From: Ascidia mentula
Taxonomy: Eukaryota; Chordata; Ascidiacea; Phlebobranchia; Ascidiidae
NCBI GenBank assembly: GCA_947561715.1
Contig: OX387197.1
Coordinates: 1,059,001 to 1,123,000, forward strand
DNA length: 64,000 bases
Direction: 5' to 3'
In this document: piece by piece, positions 35,754-48,500 of the stretch
How the letters are laid out: each line of letters opens with the position of its first letter
Numbering within the stretch: the stretch's first letter is position 1
Translations under genes and position numbers: made by a program
Notes under the pieces: generated by a model
What the model saw: the letters and a program-made list of their open reading frames with translations, nothing else
Databases searched by the model: none
What the model was told of the DNA's origin: nothing

Positions 35754-38700
35754 TCATGCTTTGATAACGTCCTTAACTTCATCCATTATGTTTGATAGAA
35801 GTGTTTGGTTGTCACTTTTCCCATCAACAGATAATCCGTTCGGCTGCAAATAGTTTTAATTTTAACATTTTTGTGGTTTTAACACAATGGAGGGTTAAAA
35901 AATAAATCTCTCCGATAAAAAGACAACCTACATTTTTTTATCATCCAAAACACATAATAAAATTATTGTTATCTTTATTTCCTTGCAGCAGACAAATCAA
36001 TACTGTAGCAAAAAAATTATATGGAGGACTGTTTTGATTGAAAATGATGTAACTTACCACAACTTTAACAAGGAGACAGATATGATGTCTTTGTATAGAT
36101 GAAGTGTACAATGAAGCTGTATCCCCAACTTGCTCAACCACTGTGATGTCACAAATATTTTACAATTTGCTTTATTTTGTCAACAATAAATAATTCACCC
36201 ACCACAGAACTTCAGGAAAAAACAGAGTTTCTGCAACGCTTGAGTGAACTTAAGGTCAGGTGCAGTGATGCGTGCCGATGATTTTTCCGGTGTTTCTCCA
36301 GAAGAAAGCAGCTTAGTAAAGGCGGAACTGTAAAGAAAACATCATTTTATGAATGGTAGCACACCAAGAGATGAACATTAAGAATGGAAATAGGCATTTG
36401 TAACCTTTAATTTAACTGTTGACCTTGGACTTCAACTCGGAAACCAATAGTGTTATCAAGGGAACAGTGTCACACAAATAAGGCAGAGAGAAATTATGTG
36501 CTTGGCTAGTCAACCAGCTAGGTCAGTGTCAGTCGCAAGCTGCACTTATGAGACCTGATAGGTTGATGAACACGACTCAAAACTATTGACATTCAAGCTT
36601 TGATAAGCATTTAAACATCGCCAACACACTGCAACTTTTCATGGTTGGGAATAAAATTGTTCTTAAAATCAAACAAACTCCCAACACCCCCGACCTTGAA
36701 CAAGGTTTGTTGACGAGATATGCAGAACATGGGATGTGGAGTTTGAAGTCGATCTTCTCCTGACTCGTCCCCTCTTTCTCCGCCAACATGTAAGTAATCG
36801 TTCCCCTCATCCGCTGTGGCATTGTGACGCTCGCCGCCGTCATCTGAAGTTGACATTCGTTGCGGGAGAGGGGAGGGAGTGAAAACGGTATTGGAACAGC
36901 ATCGTGTGTATTTTTAGGGGAATCCCGGACTAACCTGCCACAAAGATAATAAGTTTGTTGCACACAGAGATAAACTTTTCACATGGTATCTCCGCCTCGG
37001 TGGTTTAACCACGCAAGAAATTTGATTCTGACAAGTTTCACGTGAAGGAGCAAATCTATTCTGTGTATCACTGCACATTAACCTTAGGTTGTTATCTGTG
37101 ATTTGAACACACCGTATTGCTGGAAATAGCCACACATACAATGAATGCTAACATAATACAAAAACTAATTCGAAACCAAATATGGCAAAAATGATGTTAC
37201 ATTAATCAAGGTTTAACCACAATTTTATCAAATATTTTAACACAAAGATTCGGGCTCAAAACACTCTAAGTTAGAAAACATGTTTAAGTCAGTGTTGCAA
37301 TTTGGCCATTTTTGTGGAACCAGGAGTTGCTCTAATTGTCAAATTATTCACATACTTTGTGTTGAGTGTGTCGAGTACGTTGAATTCAATTCCCTTGATG
37401 TGGGCATCGGTGAGATTTGCGAAAACACAAGAAACCACGAACTTCCGTTCTTCCATTGGAGATGCACGAGTTTCGAAATCAACTTGAAGACGTTTGTTCT
37501 CAGCAAGTAGTTTGTAGCTCTGCAGTTGCAACTGGAACAAACAAAATATATCAGATCACTATAAAAAACATTATTTGGCTATGCTGCTTTAACTCAATAA
37601 AAATTAATTATGATAAGCAATGTGGAGCCAATAATTTTTTTAGGTCGAAACAGTGGCCATCTGCAGCTTATACACAAAAATCAATTAATTTGCAATTTAG
37701 TTTATTTCAGTGGTTTCCAAAGTTTTTCATCCCGCGACACAATTTCAAATAATCAAAGTTTTTTTGGGAACCAATATGAGGTTTATTTTCACATAGAAGG
37801 CACTTCCCGATATAAAACCTAGCTAATTACAAACAGAATAAACATGGCATTCACTGAACTGTTGGCAACCTACATATGGTTTGCAGTCCTTTTAAAAGAC
37901 CTTCCGGTGACGAAAGCACTTGCTATGTTATTTTTTACAACTGAACTTAACTATGAAGTCCTAACTGCTTATTAATAAAAGAATGTTTTTAACAATATTT
38001 AAAACAGTAACTTATGAAATACAAACCATTTCCTCGTGTTCATCGTGATTAACTTCTTCCTCGTCAGCAACTTGTTTGGATTGTTTCTTGTGTTTCTTTC
38101 CTTCCTTCTTCTTCTTGTGTTTTCTCTTCTTTGTTTCTTGCTCCTCGGTGATCTGAATCTCCTCCTCATCTTCAATCCTGAGATAAATTTCACTTTTTAT
38201 GATGACATCATAAAACACTGACATCATTTTAAAGTTTTTTTAAGTTACAAGGATTTTTGTTGTTTTCCGACATATTTAAAAAAATAAAAATTTTTTTGAT
38301 GTTTTCTGACAATTTTTACAAAAATAACAAAACAATTTCAAAAAATAACAAAACACCGCCAATATGAGTTTCACAAGCAACCAAACAAGTCAGCATAATA
38401 ACACCTTCTTTTAAGCATTTCAATGAACCAGGTATGAACTCACCCATTGACTGGAGTTTCAACAGTTGGTTGTGAGTTGGACAACCAGAAACTCATGTCA
38501 TCTTCCCCCTGCAAGTAAACAAGGAATTATCTGATGATTTTTTGTTCCCTGTGGTTATGCATGGATAAAGTGTCTCCATACACAAACATGGTATTGCACA
38601 ATTCAGGTGCCCACAACATAATTATGCCATAAATAGAACTCATTACAATGGAAGCATTTGATTCATACAAGCAAAATGTTCCACAACATGTGCAGAATAT

Positions 38701-41700
38701 TTTTTCCATAACAAGGAACCCCACCCACTTTTGTGTTTTTGGTCACAAGTTTTTCTTCCGGAATGTTTTCGTCTCCGTTAACGAGTTGATTTGTTGTCGG
38801 TTCTTCCTCAGCAAGAAGGTTCTCAGTTGGTTTTCTCGATTTCTTCTGTCAGTTTGTGGAAAACGAATTTAAACAAGCAGAAAACTAAGATCCTATAAAC
38901 TACTTGTATCGTTTTTATAATATTGTCTAAAAACAATTGTACAGACCACAAGAAAACAGGTTTATTTTATTACTATTTTTACCAAAATGAAGTTAAAAAT
39001 GTTATTTGTTTATTTTGGTGTAATGGCAAGTCAATGTGCACAGGTAATATTTTATAAAACTGACACAGTTTATTACAAGTAAAATATCCTTGCAATTATT
39101 TTTAAATCAGCTCGCGATGACGAGACAATAGAAATCATATTTTTCCACCTTGTGTTTCTTTTCTTTCTTCTTGTGTCGATGTTTCTCCTTCTTGGGAGGT
39201 GCTTCAACTTCTTCCTCGTCTTTAAGTTTTAACGAAACTTGTCGATGTTGGGGAACTGGGAGAGTTTCGGCTGCAGTCAGCGGTCTGAGAAGCAAATGAT
39301 GAATCAACAAACATATATTTGGGAAGTCCCGAACACCAGGTGATTACAAGATATTTGTCACTGAGTAATATTTTGTGCTGATAAACACATTATAAATATT
39401 TGTACAGTAGGAATGGGGTATGCGTGTATAATTAACACTACTTTTTTTCACTTCAAAATGTAATTTAAAACAGATAAGGATGCGAAAATCAAAAATATAC
39501 CGACATAACTTCTCAGCTAAATACAATTTTAGGGACACATTAATCACAAAAACTATTTGTAACAAATATTTCTACGCCATGAAAATCACGAATCCAGATC
39601 CTTGTCAAGTGCTTTGTACGGATCCGCATATTTTTCCTCGTTCTCCGAATCCGTCTTCACAGCTCCCTGGTAAAAAGGGGAAATATTACAGTGATTCATC
39701 AATACTTGTGTCAAAACCCAAAATCTGAGCAAAATTGTAAGTAATAAAAAATTCCCTTAAAAGCAATAAAATTTAAACACTGGCACTGCTTCTTTTCCCC
39801 TGTCTCATGTATGTATGTGGTGGTAATGCGTGGGTGCTAACCAGTCAGTTCCAGTAGTTAAGTCGGTGGAGCAGTAGGACTTGTATGCCCAAGGTTGTGA
39901 GTTTGCTGAAATATTTCTCTTAATTCGCTTTAAATGTGGTATTAATGCTACTTCCAATTAGTTGGGTGCATGCTAATACAGGCACAGCATAAAAATACTG
40001 TATGATATCAAACCAAAGGCAAACAAGAAATAAAACAAAACTTTAACTTTTGACTTTAGATTAACTTCTATGTGAATCTTTCAGCAATCACTTTAAAGTC
40101 CAATGTAACAACAAACTCCTCCTTTTACTTGTGTTCCATCACACAATTATTTGTTGATTCGATAAAAGCATATGCAGTTCACATAAAACCACATTTAAAC
40201 ATTAAGACTTACATTCCCCTGCCTCATATATGAATGCTGTACACCGGTTTGTTTTCACCACCATATACAAGGACAAACATATGGCTCAGTTGGTAGTCTG
40301 GTTATCCCAGAATCTTGGCTGCAAACATTACTGGGAGGATGATTTTGCATTCTAAATGTTAACGTTTCATAGAAGCAATAACCACCCCCACCCCTCAACA
40401 ATCCAGATATGAACGAACCTCGGGCATCTCCTCCTGGGTAAACTCAACCTCATGAACAGGAGCAAGATCCTCCGCATCATCTTCATCCTCCACCACCAGA
40501 TTCTTCCTCCTTCCTTTCTTTCCCTTCTTCCCAGATTGTTTCTTCTTCTTCACCGCTTTCTCCGCTTGGTGTTTTCTCCGGCGTTCTTGCTCCTTTAAAA
40601 ATAAATTTGAAAATTTTTTTAGCGTGTTTCAGGTAGAGATATTTCTGACAAGAAATAATATAAAGTAACATTACTCAAGAAACTGAGAGTGACAATCGTG
40701 ATCAGGGTCAGGATGATATTTTTGTGATAAAACAAACACAGGAACTTCGTCTGGTGCCATAGTCGGTTTCTCCCTTATTCAAATGAGATTATATTCACGC
40801 TAATCGTCTTTCACTCCTTGAATTTACTGGAGACTGATTTGCAACAAACAGATTGTCATAAAAGATAAAACAGTCAACACAGAGCAACACGGATTCCTGC
40901 AGTCTTTTACGACTACTTTACTTATAATGTAATATGATAAATTAAATCCAACTATTTAATAAAACAAGCACAATACACCAGCTTCAAACCCAATTTTAAA
41001 CACTGGCAACCATGTATTTACCATTCTAAGATATCTCTCACTGCTGGGAAGCCCAGGTACATGGAGTGGAATGGAAATGTCAATCTCAGCTACACTTGAG
41101 TCGTCCTCAGCATCTGGTTTCTGGTAACCTTCCTGTTATCAAATGAACATGTTATTGCTGACGGGAGTTGTATGTTGTTGTGATGATATGTGTAATGGGA
41201 ATGCTTTGGTAAGTTGTGTTATCTGAATATAACTTTCTATTTATGAATAAACTTAGAGGAAAACTACACATTTGTAAAGTTATTTGTTCCCAAACATTTA
41301 CCAAAATTTTTACTAAATTACTGAGCAACAGAAGAAAACATAATTTGTGCAAACAAATATCAGCCATATCTTGCATAGTCAAACACGTGCTTCTCTCCAT
41401 TAAAGTTTTAAGAAGTTTGGTTTATAGCAAACTACATCCCTTCACCCATACAATGTGTTATGATCGAATTTCATTTCAATGAAACCATTTAGCATCTGGG
41501 CAGTAGGAAATATGCATAAGGACATGCATGCATTGATGGAATACTTAAGGCATTACAAGTTTTACTGCAAGTTTTCAACAAAACCAGAAGCTTAATGCAG
41601 ACACAAAGCTTGTTATGTTGAATAACAAGACAAAACTCTGCAATTAAATGTTGACAAATTAACGTTATTCTGAAAATTTCATCTTGCTTGACAGGAACAT

Positions 41701-44448
41701 GCTTTTTATGAAAAAGCTGAATGATTGGAAAAGTAAATAGTGGAATTATGCCATGCACTATTTGTACCTTTGCTTTCTTTGGCTTTTTCTGAAATAAATT
41801 TGGTAAAGTTACATAAACACATTCTCTCACGTATGAAAAGAACAACATCAACATCATGAGTGATCGTATTCACGTGAAACAATATGACAAGTTTGTGTGA
41901 AAGAACATCCATTAGTTCCGGCCATGTTTTTTAGGCCCAGTGTGTTTTCTCCACAAGAAATGTTTGTAAATATTTAGGAACTTACCGCTGCCATCAGATA
42001 GTTGGGGTTGCTTGCTTGTTCAATCCTGCGTTCCTCACGTTTCTAAAACACATAAAAAGTTCATACAAATTTCACGCTTGAATGAACATCAATGCCATGC
42101 CAAGTAATCCAGGCTTGTGTTGTGAAGTCAACCATGAAAGTAAACTTGGCTGGGCACAAAATTTGACACTTCATGTTGAATATTTTACTCAACTTAGAAG
42201 TTATGATTACCGTGGAGAATATTTAAACACATTTTTTCTTGTTGGGTTTCAAATACAAACTTTAATTAAATCTCTTCAAAAAACTAACTCAGAGCTCCAA
42301 ACTTAATATCTCCAGCTAACAGAGAAACACTGCCTTAAATAAAGCTTTAAACATCAGATCCAATGTAAAAATCTGTCTTATGTATATGTTATAAGTTAGG
42401 CCTACAATGCTTGCGGGCCACTCATATATAAAGAAAGGGTTTAGGCAGACCCAATATAAGCAGATTATTACGTTTTTATAACCAAGTATCAAACCTTTTC
42501 TATTTCTTCGGTAGAGAGTTCCTTCTGGCGCTCTCTAGTGGGAGAATAGAGTTCGTTGTAAGTTTCACTGAAATCAGTTTTCTTCTTCATTTCTTCTTCC
42601 TCCTCTTCTGAAGATGACGGAGGATCGTTGATCCAAACATCGAGATCAAGACTGGAAGATGAAAATGACAAACTTAACATCATCATCCATTCGTAGTTAT
42701 ACGGTAATGCCATTACTTAAATCAGTTTGTTGCAAATTTTGTCACAGAACTTGAAAAATGTTTGTAAAGATAGAATTTGGTGGAAGGCTTAAGATTTAAG
42801 GAGAAGATGTTGATGATTTATCACAAAAACTAACTTCAGATTATCAAAAGTTGCTCAGATTATTGATGCAAAACTTAAACTTGCTATGAACAACCATTAA
42901 AACACAAACATCCAAACTAACCCTTCAGGCACTGGAACTTTCCTCTGGGCTTTCGGAGCAACCGGGTTCAATTCCCCCTTGAATAAACTTGCAAGTTCTT
43001 CTGAAACCGGCAAGTCACGAGATTGGAGTTTCTCGACGTACTTAAGGATGGAAACAACACAAGAGGCCTGAAAAGAATTTAGGAGTCAAAAAGTGTAGTC
43101 CCTGCGATGGAAACACACAATACAAGTGTGGTTGCTGCTGTAGCTTTTTATGTAAGCTAAGTTTTAAAAGAACTAAAAGTCATGCTGGATTTTATGTATT
43201 AACAGCTAAAGATAGAGATCTAATCAGCAAACCCTTGTCATTGCAACAAACCAGGATAGGGTGTTCAAAAACACTCACTAGCATTTAAAAAAATATTGAG
43301 TAAAGTTCCCAAAATAAGTTTGATGCAAAGAGATAGTGGAATACTGGTAGTGGTAATAACACACTAAAGCTCGCACCCTTTCTTGAACCTCCAGGTTTGA
43401 GCTTTGCACCAGAGTGAGGAGTTTCTCCAGGAGGGATTGAGTCAGAGCGATCGCTCTTTCTTTTTCATCATCCTCCTCCGCGTTGGTAATGGCAACTGTG
43501 TACACCTTCGTCAAGTTTTGGATGTACGTCGCCTGGATGTGGCTGGGGAAAGCCAACACACGAGGGCGCAACATTGCACGGATGAGTGAGTCTGTATCAT
43601 CTAACAATCTGTGAGTGTATTGTTACAGTTTATAATAAACTTGAACTGTTGTTTGTGGTCGTGGATAAGAAAAGAAATACAAAATATACAAGGTTTCGAC
43701 CAAGTGTTGCAGAACAATTTTGTTCACATTAAAAACATGATAAACTTACTCCACAAATGTACGCGGCAGCATAAAGAACCTCCCGCATTCCATTACGCTT
43801 GAGTTGTCCTGATATGGCGTGAGCATTTTCCAGAAGATTGGCCTAACATTAAAAAACGTAACTTTACAGAACGTACACGGAAAAAAGACGTCATGATTTA
43901 AGGAAGATAATTTAATGTTTAAATGTGTACCAAACACTTTATTTTGACAATATTGTATTACAAAGAGTATTTTTGACCAGCACCACCTAGTGGTTTGCAT
44001 ACCATTTGGTTTGCGGCGAACTCTCTGATGCTTTTAACTCGGATTGCAACATCTTGCAATTGTCCTGAAACCAGTGAACCGTGTCGACTTGCTCCATCAA
44101 TTCTTGTCAATTCGACGAGGACAGTGATGTACCTGAGAAAAAAATGAAGCAATAAATTTGCCCGAGCGGTACATTTCAAAGTAAAATTCGTAAAACCAAA
44201 GCTAATGATCAACCGAAAGCTAGCACGGTTTGTGTTCAAAACACTTGGAAAATGCATATTACCTCACCAACTATTTCACTCACGATGTTTAAAGCTTACC
44301 ATTCAAAGTTTGTGATGTATTGGAAGTTGTTTTGACTGCAAATTTCTATAATTTTCTGGAGAAGTTCATCGCGATATTGTGCACCGTCAGCTTTTTCAAC
44401 ATGAATCATCAATTTTTTAACAATTTCCATTAAATTCTTTTTGGAAAC
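35754..44448 (-). pseudogene. AP-3 complex delta subunit, 5'-truncated and frameshifted copy
   Basis: Twenty exons corresponding to exons 12-31 of the complete copy: 44300-44448, 44003-44132, 43750-43842, 43377-43608, 42922-43067, 42495-42651, 41986-42042, 41768-41788, 41022-41132, 40419-40592, 39590-39666, 39149-39284, 38729-38845, 38444-38508, 38027-38177, 37356-37531, 36695-36934, 36206-36327, 36058-36140, 35754-35843. The first 360 residues of the adaptin trunk are absent. Exon 14 (43750-43842) is 93 nt, not 104: 11 bases before the donor are missing, and the shifted frame meets a stop four codons into the next exon. Downstream hinge and ear exons stay open. It is most likely a pseudogene; a short product started inside exon 15 cannot be excluded. 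Confidence 0.8.
39850..40338 (+). repeat. SINE-like sequences in an intron of AP-3 delta copy 1
   Basis: Two tRNA-promoter-like pairs: TTAAGTCGGTGGAGCAG with GGTTGTGAGTTTGC (about 39,858-39,912), and TGGCTCAGTTGGTAGTCTGG with GGCTGCAAAC (40,282-40,326). The matching intron of copy 2 (about 55,080-55,100) has only the right edge, so about 450 bases were inserted here or deleted there. Confidence 0.4.
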
Positions 44449-44595
44449 CTGAAAATAAGAAAATTTACACCCGTTCTGACGTCTTTCAACTTGCGCTACT
44501 TCTTCTAAGTATCTTTTGTCGTGAAATCGCAGCAATTATCTCTTTGTTTCTGCCTCTTTCCACAAATAAACACATCGCGATGTGTTAGCATAGAT

Positions 44596-44832
44596 CAGGG
44601 GTTCTTAACCTGGGGTCCATGAAACCCAAAGGGGTCCGAGAAGTTACATTAAGGGGTCCATGAAACGAAATAAAATTATTCCGAAAATCCACGTATTTTC
44701 CTCTGCCCATAAAGTTTCGCTGTCCACGAATTTTAATTTTTCGACTTTTGCAATGTGTTTCTTGCAAAGGGTCCATAGCTTTTCAAAGAATGTTTTAGGG
44801 GTTCGTGATCCAAAAAAGGTTAAGAAACACTG
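44596..44832. mobile_element. 237-bp hAT-type MITE with 8-bp target duplication
   Basis: Ends CAGGGGTTCTTAACC and GGTTAAGAAACACTG are imperfect inverted repeats, with GCATAGAT on both sides (44588-44595 and 44833-44840). An 8-bp duplication and CAG...CTG ends fit non-autonomous hAT elements. It lies about 140 bases outside the breakpoint of AP-3 delta copy 1. Confidence 0.75.
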
Positions 44833-44840
44833 GCATAGAT

Positions 44841-45515
44841 AGATCCAAGGACAGGGTGACGCTGGATGTTAGATCGCGGTGACGCAATTCCGTGAAAACC
44901 TTCCGACAAACCATCGCGTTCTTTTATTTCTTGTTGTCAGGTTTTCGCCATGGCATCCATGCCGGACCAGTCAGCATGCCCAACAAAACAAAGATTTTGT
45001 GTAAAAAAAAATATTTTTTTAATTGAAATTGTGAGGGTCCTTTATCGAAATTGAAAAGCCCTCCCACTGTGATATAGAATAAAAAAAATAAACAACAGAT
45101 AAATCCAAACGTATTTTACCGTCTTCGGTAATATGGAAAAAATCGTTTCATCAAAGAACTATTGATGGAGTGAGGAAGAGTTTTAACTCGGCACCCCCCT
45201 GCGAAAAACGCCGGATAATATCGTATACAATCGTACAATAATAAAAGATATTCTGTGATAAAATACATCGCTTTATATTCTTGTTGAATTTACAAGGTTG
45301 TCATCACATGACAAAGGGAGTTTCCCGGAATCAAATCCAAACTTACGTCTTTTCACAAATATTTACCTTCATAATAACTTCTGCATCAATAGAGACATTT
45401 TGTGAGGATCTAAATTGACAATTACATAAGCAACACATAAACGTTTGTTGTTTGAGCGTACTGGTATTCTGGAACTGTGTCATTGGCAGCAAATCATCTT
45501 GTACCAATAAGTAAA
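44841..45515. other. Region between truncated AP-3 delta and gene E, no gene
   Basis: Unlike the sequence upstream of gene D and unlike the AP-3 delta copy 2 intron, so it is not part of the duplicated block. It should hold the promoter of gene E. No gene or element is recognised. Confidence 0.5.
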
Positions 45516-48500
45516 ATGGACAGCAAAACATCTGCTGCAGAATCGGACAATGACGGCAAATCCAGTAAGAATTAATGGTTCCGACTTCGCGTCAACAAAG
45601 GGCCTTACGTCACAATGCTGCAGGTAAAGATTGGCAGGAAATGCATTGGTTCAGATAGGAGTTATTTACTAAAACCCATGCAGCGCAGCCCTATATAATT
45701 CGTCTGGAAAACGTCTGGAATTAACAGCAACTAGCGCGTCTGGCAGAAATTTGGCCATTGTGTACGGTTTTACTGTGGTGAATAAGTCTTGATCGTGCCG
45801 AAACTGACAACAGGTGGACACTAAAGCTTATGCTGTTTTTTGTTAGTATATACAACTTTCTTTCATTTTAAAATCTTTTGCAGAACTTGTTCTAAAGTGA
45901 CCTAGAGAATTAGGAGAACAAGTTTATAATGTTGTTTAGGGTCTTTTGTTTTATATGCTGTGATTTTCCACACTAACGAGACAGTAAAATGCTTACATCA
46001 ATGCTATGTACCTGACATATGCCCCAGTTGCCGTTAATGGTAAACCACAAAAGGATTTACCGCAGCGCTACACGCGTTTTAGTAAATTACTCCTCTTTAC
46101 CTGCAGCATTGTGACGTCAGATTGTTGATGCAAAGTCGGAACCATGAGTAATTTACTAATAAAAGAATTATTAAGTTTAACCCTTTTTCAATAGTTGATC
46201 CACAAGCAACCCGGTGTTTTGATAACAATCATTCACAGGAGATTACTGAAACTTTAAACAAGTAAGCTGTTTTTCTGGCACAAAAATTTTTGACAGGTTT
46301 TATTGTGATGTTTCAAGCTGTATTTTTTTCTCCTTTTTTTACAATTTTTTAAAGTCCTACATGTTCAAGTAAATCTCATTCACATATGACCTTTCTTTTA
46401 ACTACCACACACAGGACTTCTTGTTCTCTTGTCAGCATCACCTTTCATAACTATAACAACCGAATTGATTCAGGCATATCTATTTTTTATGTTCTGTGGA
46501 ATAATCTGATGTAATGTTCTTTCAGGTTACGTTTAACAGATGGCAAATATTGTGATGTTGTGTTGGAAGCAGGTGGAGAAACTTTTAATGCTCATAAATG
46601 TATTCTCGGTTCCATGTCAGAATATTTTGACAAAATGTTTAACGTGGATGTAAGCATAAAAATATTTGTATCCATGTTTACCTGGGCATACCTGGTCAAC
46701 TTTTGTCATGTGTTAGTTAGTCCTGGGAAATTCTTTTTAAATTTAAACGATACATAACAAATGTCATTAAGCTCAATCATTTGCCTCACAACCAATTACT
46801 TGCCTCCATTCATTGAAATTTAGAAGCAACCCACATGTGGCAAGTACTGCAAGGTGCAGTTGTGCAAAGGAGCAAATGGCCTTCTGTTAGATTTTCACTG
46901 TGGTCTTGCTGCACAGAAACATGTGTTCATTTGCAAAGGTTGCAAAAGTGCTTGGTGGTAGAATTGTGTTGTGTTATGTTCATAAACTGCAAGCATTAAC
47001 ACAGCCCACCTTTCTAGCGTCACAGATATTAATTGGTATTTCATGACGTCTTATAATTAGGCATACCATATTTACTCGATTGTAAGCCGCGACTTACAAT
47101 CTTTTTTGACCTACCTTTGGTGTGGCTTACAATCGAGTAAATATGGTACACAAAAAAATTACTAAGTTGGCGCATATGTGTAAATCCATACAGGTTTACC
47201 AAATATTTGTTGTTTATTGGATGCCAAGATTTAAATGTGAATTTGTTTCAGTTTCAGGAGAAATACAAACATTCCATCACAATTAATGAAGTTCCGTCGC
47301 AAACTTTGAAGGTCGTGTTGGATTTTATTTACACAAGCAAAGTTGAACTGGATGAGAGTAATGCTTACCAAGTTTTGGCTGCAGCTGAATATTTCATGAT
47401 TCAGTGTGAGTTTAAATATTTAGATTTTTTGGCAGTTTAACAACAAAGATCTAATTTGTATTTGCTTGAAACGCTTTATGTTTTTCAATAACAAACCTTA
47501 TTTTTTTTTTCAAAAAGTTTGTTCCCTGTTTGCAAAACAATTTGTGGAGTTCCTCCTGTTGACAATAAAAAAAAAATTAAGTTTTGATTTTTCAGGTTTA
47601 AAGAAGTTTTGCTGTCAATTTCTTGGCAATGAGCAAAAACCAGAAAACTCCTTGAAAATTTGGCGATCTGCTTGCAAGTACAATGCGGGTGAATTGAAAA
47701 AGCAAAGTGAAAAATACATTTCAAATCATTTTCTTGAAATTTCCAAAGCTGAAAATTTTCTTCAACTTGATATTGATGATTTTCAACAAGTGGTTTTGTT
47801 GAAGAATAATAATGTAAGTGAAACTTAATACAATTAAACCTATCTGATACTATTTCATTCTCTAACTGAAACTGAACTCAAGATAGAGATGTTAAAAACA
47901 ACTATTTGACAGGTGTTTAACAGCTACAAGTCGCTTGCAATTTGCACAATCCTAAAACAAATTTATTGACACAAACTATTAAAATGAGACCAATTGGCCA
48001 ATTACCTGTTAGAATAATTTTTGTTGTCGAATAATTTCAACTACAATTGAAACTGAGCATAGATGGTCTGAAATTTCCTGTCTTTAATAAATTTAGTGTA
48101 ACAAGTAATAGGTTGAGTTTGTTCTACACACTTTGTGGCTGTCAAAGTATTGGTTGTGTATCATTTGAGGTGACATTTTGGGATTCTATTGCAATTTCAA
48201 AAAACATATTTGACCGCCACATAGGAATCACTAGCCTTTATATTTGCAAATAAAAATGATATCAGCCTCGTTCATTGTTTTTTTTTGTGTAACTGTTAAT
48301 TTTGGGAATAATTGCAAAGCCATGTGACAACTTGTAGTTTTTTTGTAGGATGATGAAGAAGGGAATGCATACAGATTAATCATTGCATGGATTGAATACA
48401 AAAAAGAAACAAGAAACACTTTATTCCCGCAACTATTTTCATTGTTAAATTTGGAAAATATTTCCAAAGCATTTCTTTCACAAGTTATTTTGGAACCGGT

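Larger units (their letters stand above)
35029..44460. repeat. Segmental duplication, copy 1 (AP-3 delta hinge and ear block)
   Basis: Near-identical by eye to 50,218-59,372, including introns and the shared 3' flank, with scattered substitutions and indels. The left edge falls at GTATGTACACA just after the kelch gene; the right edge falls a few bases upstream of the acceptor of AP-3 delta exon 12. Confidence 0.9.

Noticed and set aside
36583..36963. Open frame beginning MQQTYYLCGRLV as a separate small gene (also at 51,907)
   Set aside because: It is the ear exon of AP-3 delta read through its acceptor and donor.
38012..38227. Overlapping lysine- and phenylalanine-rich open frames at 38,012-38,227 and 53,341-53,556
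   Set aside because: They are shadow frames of the low-complexity Lys/Glu-rich hinge exon of AP-3 delta.
44449..44535. In-frame extension upstream of exon 12 in AP-3 delta copy 1 as a new N-terminus
   Set aside because: The frame is open through the acceptor, but it starts at TTG directly after a TAA and has no ATG, so it is intron sequence read by chance.
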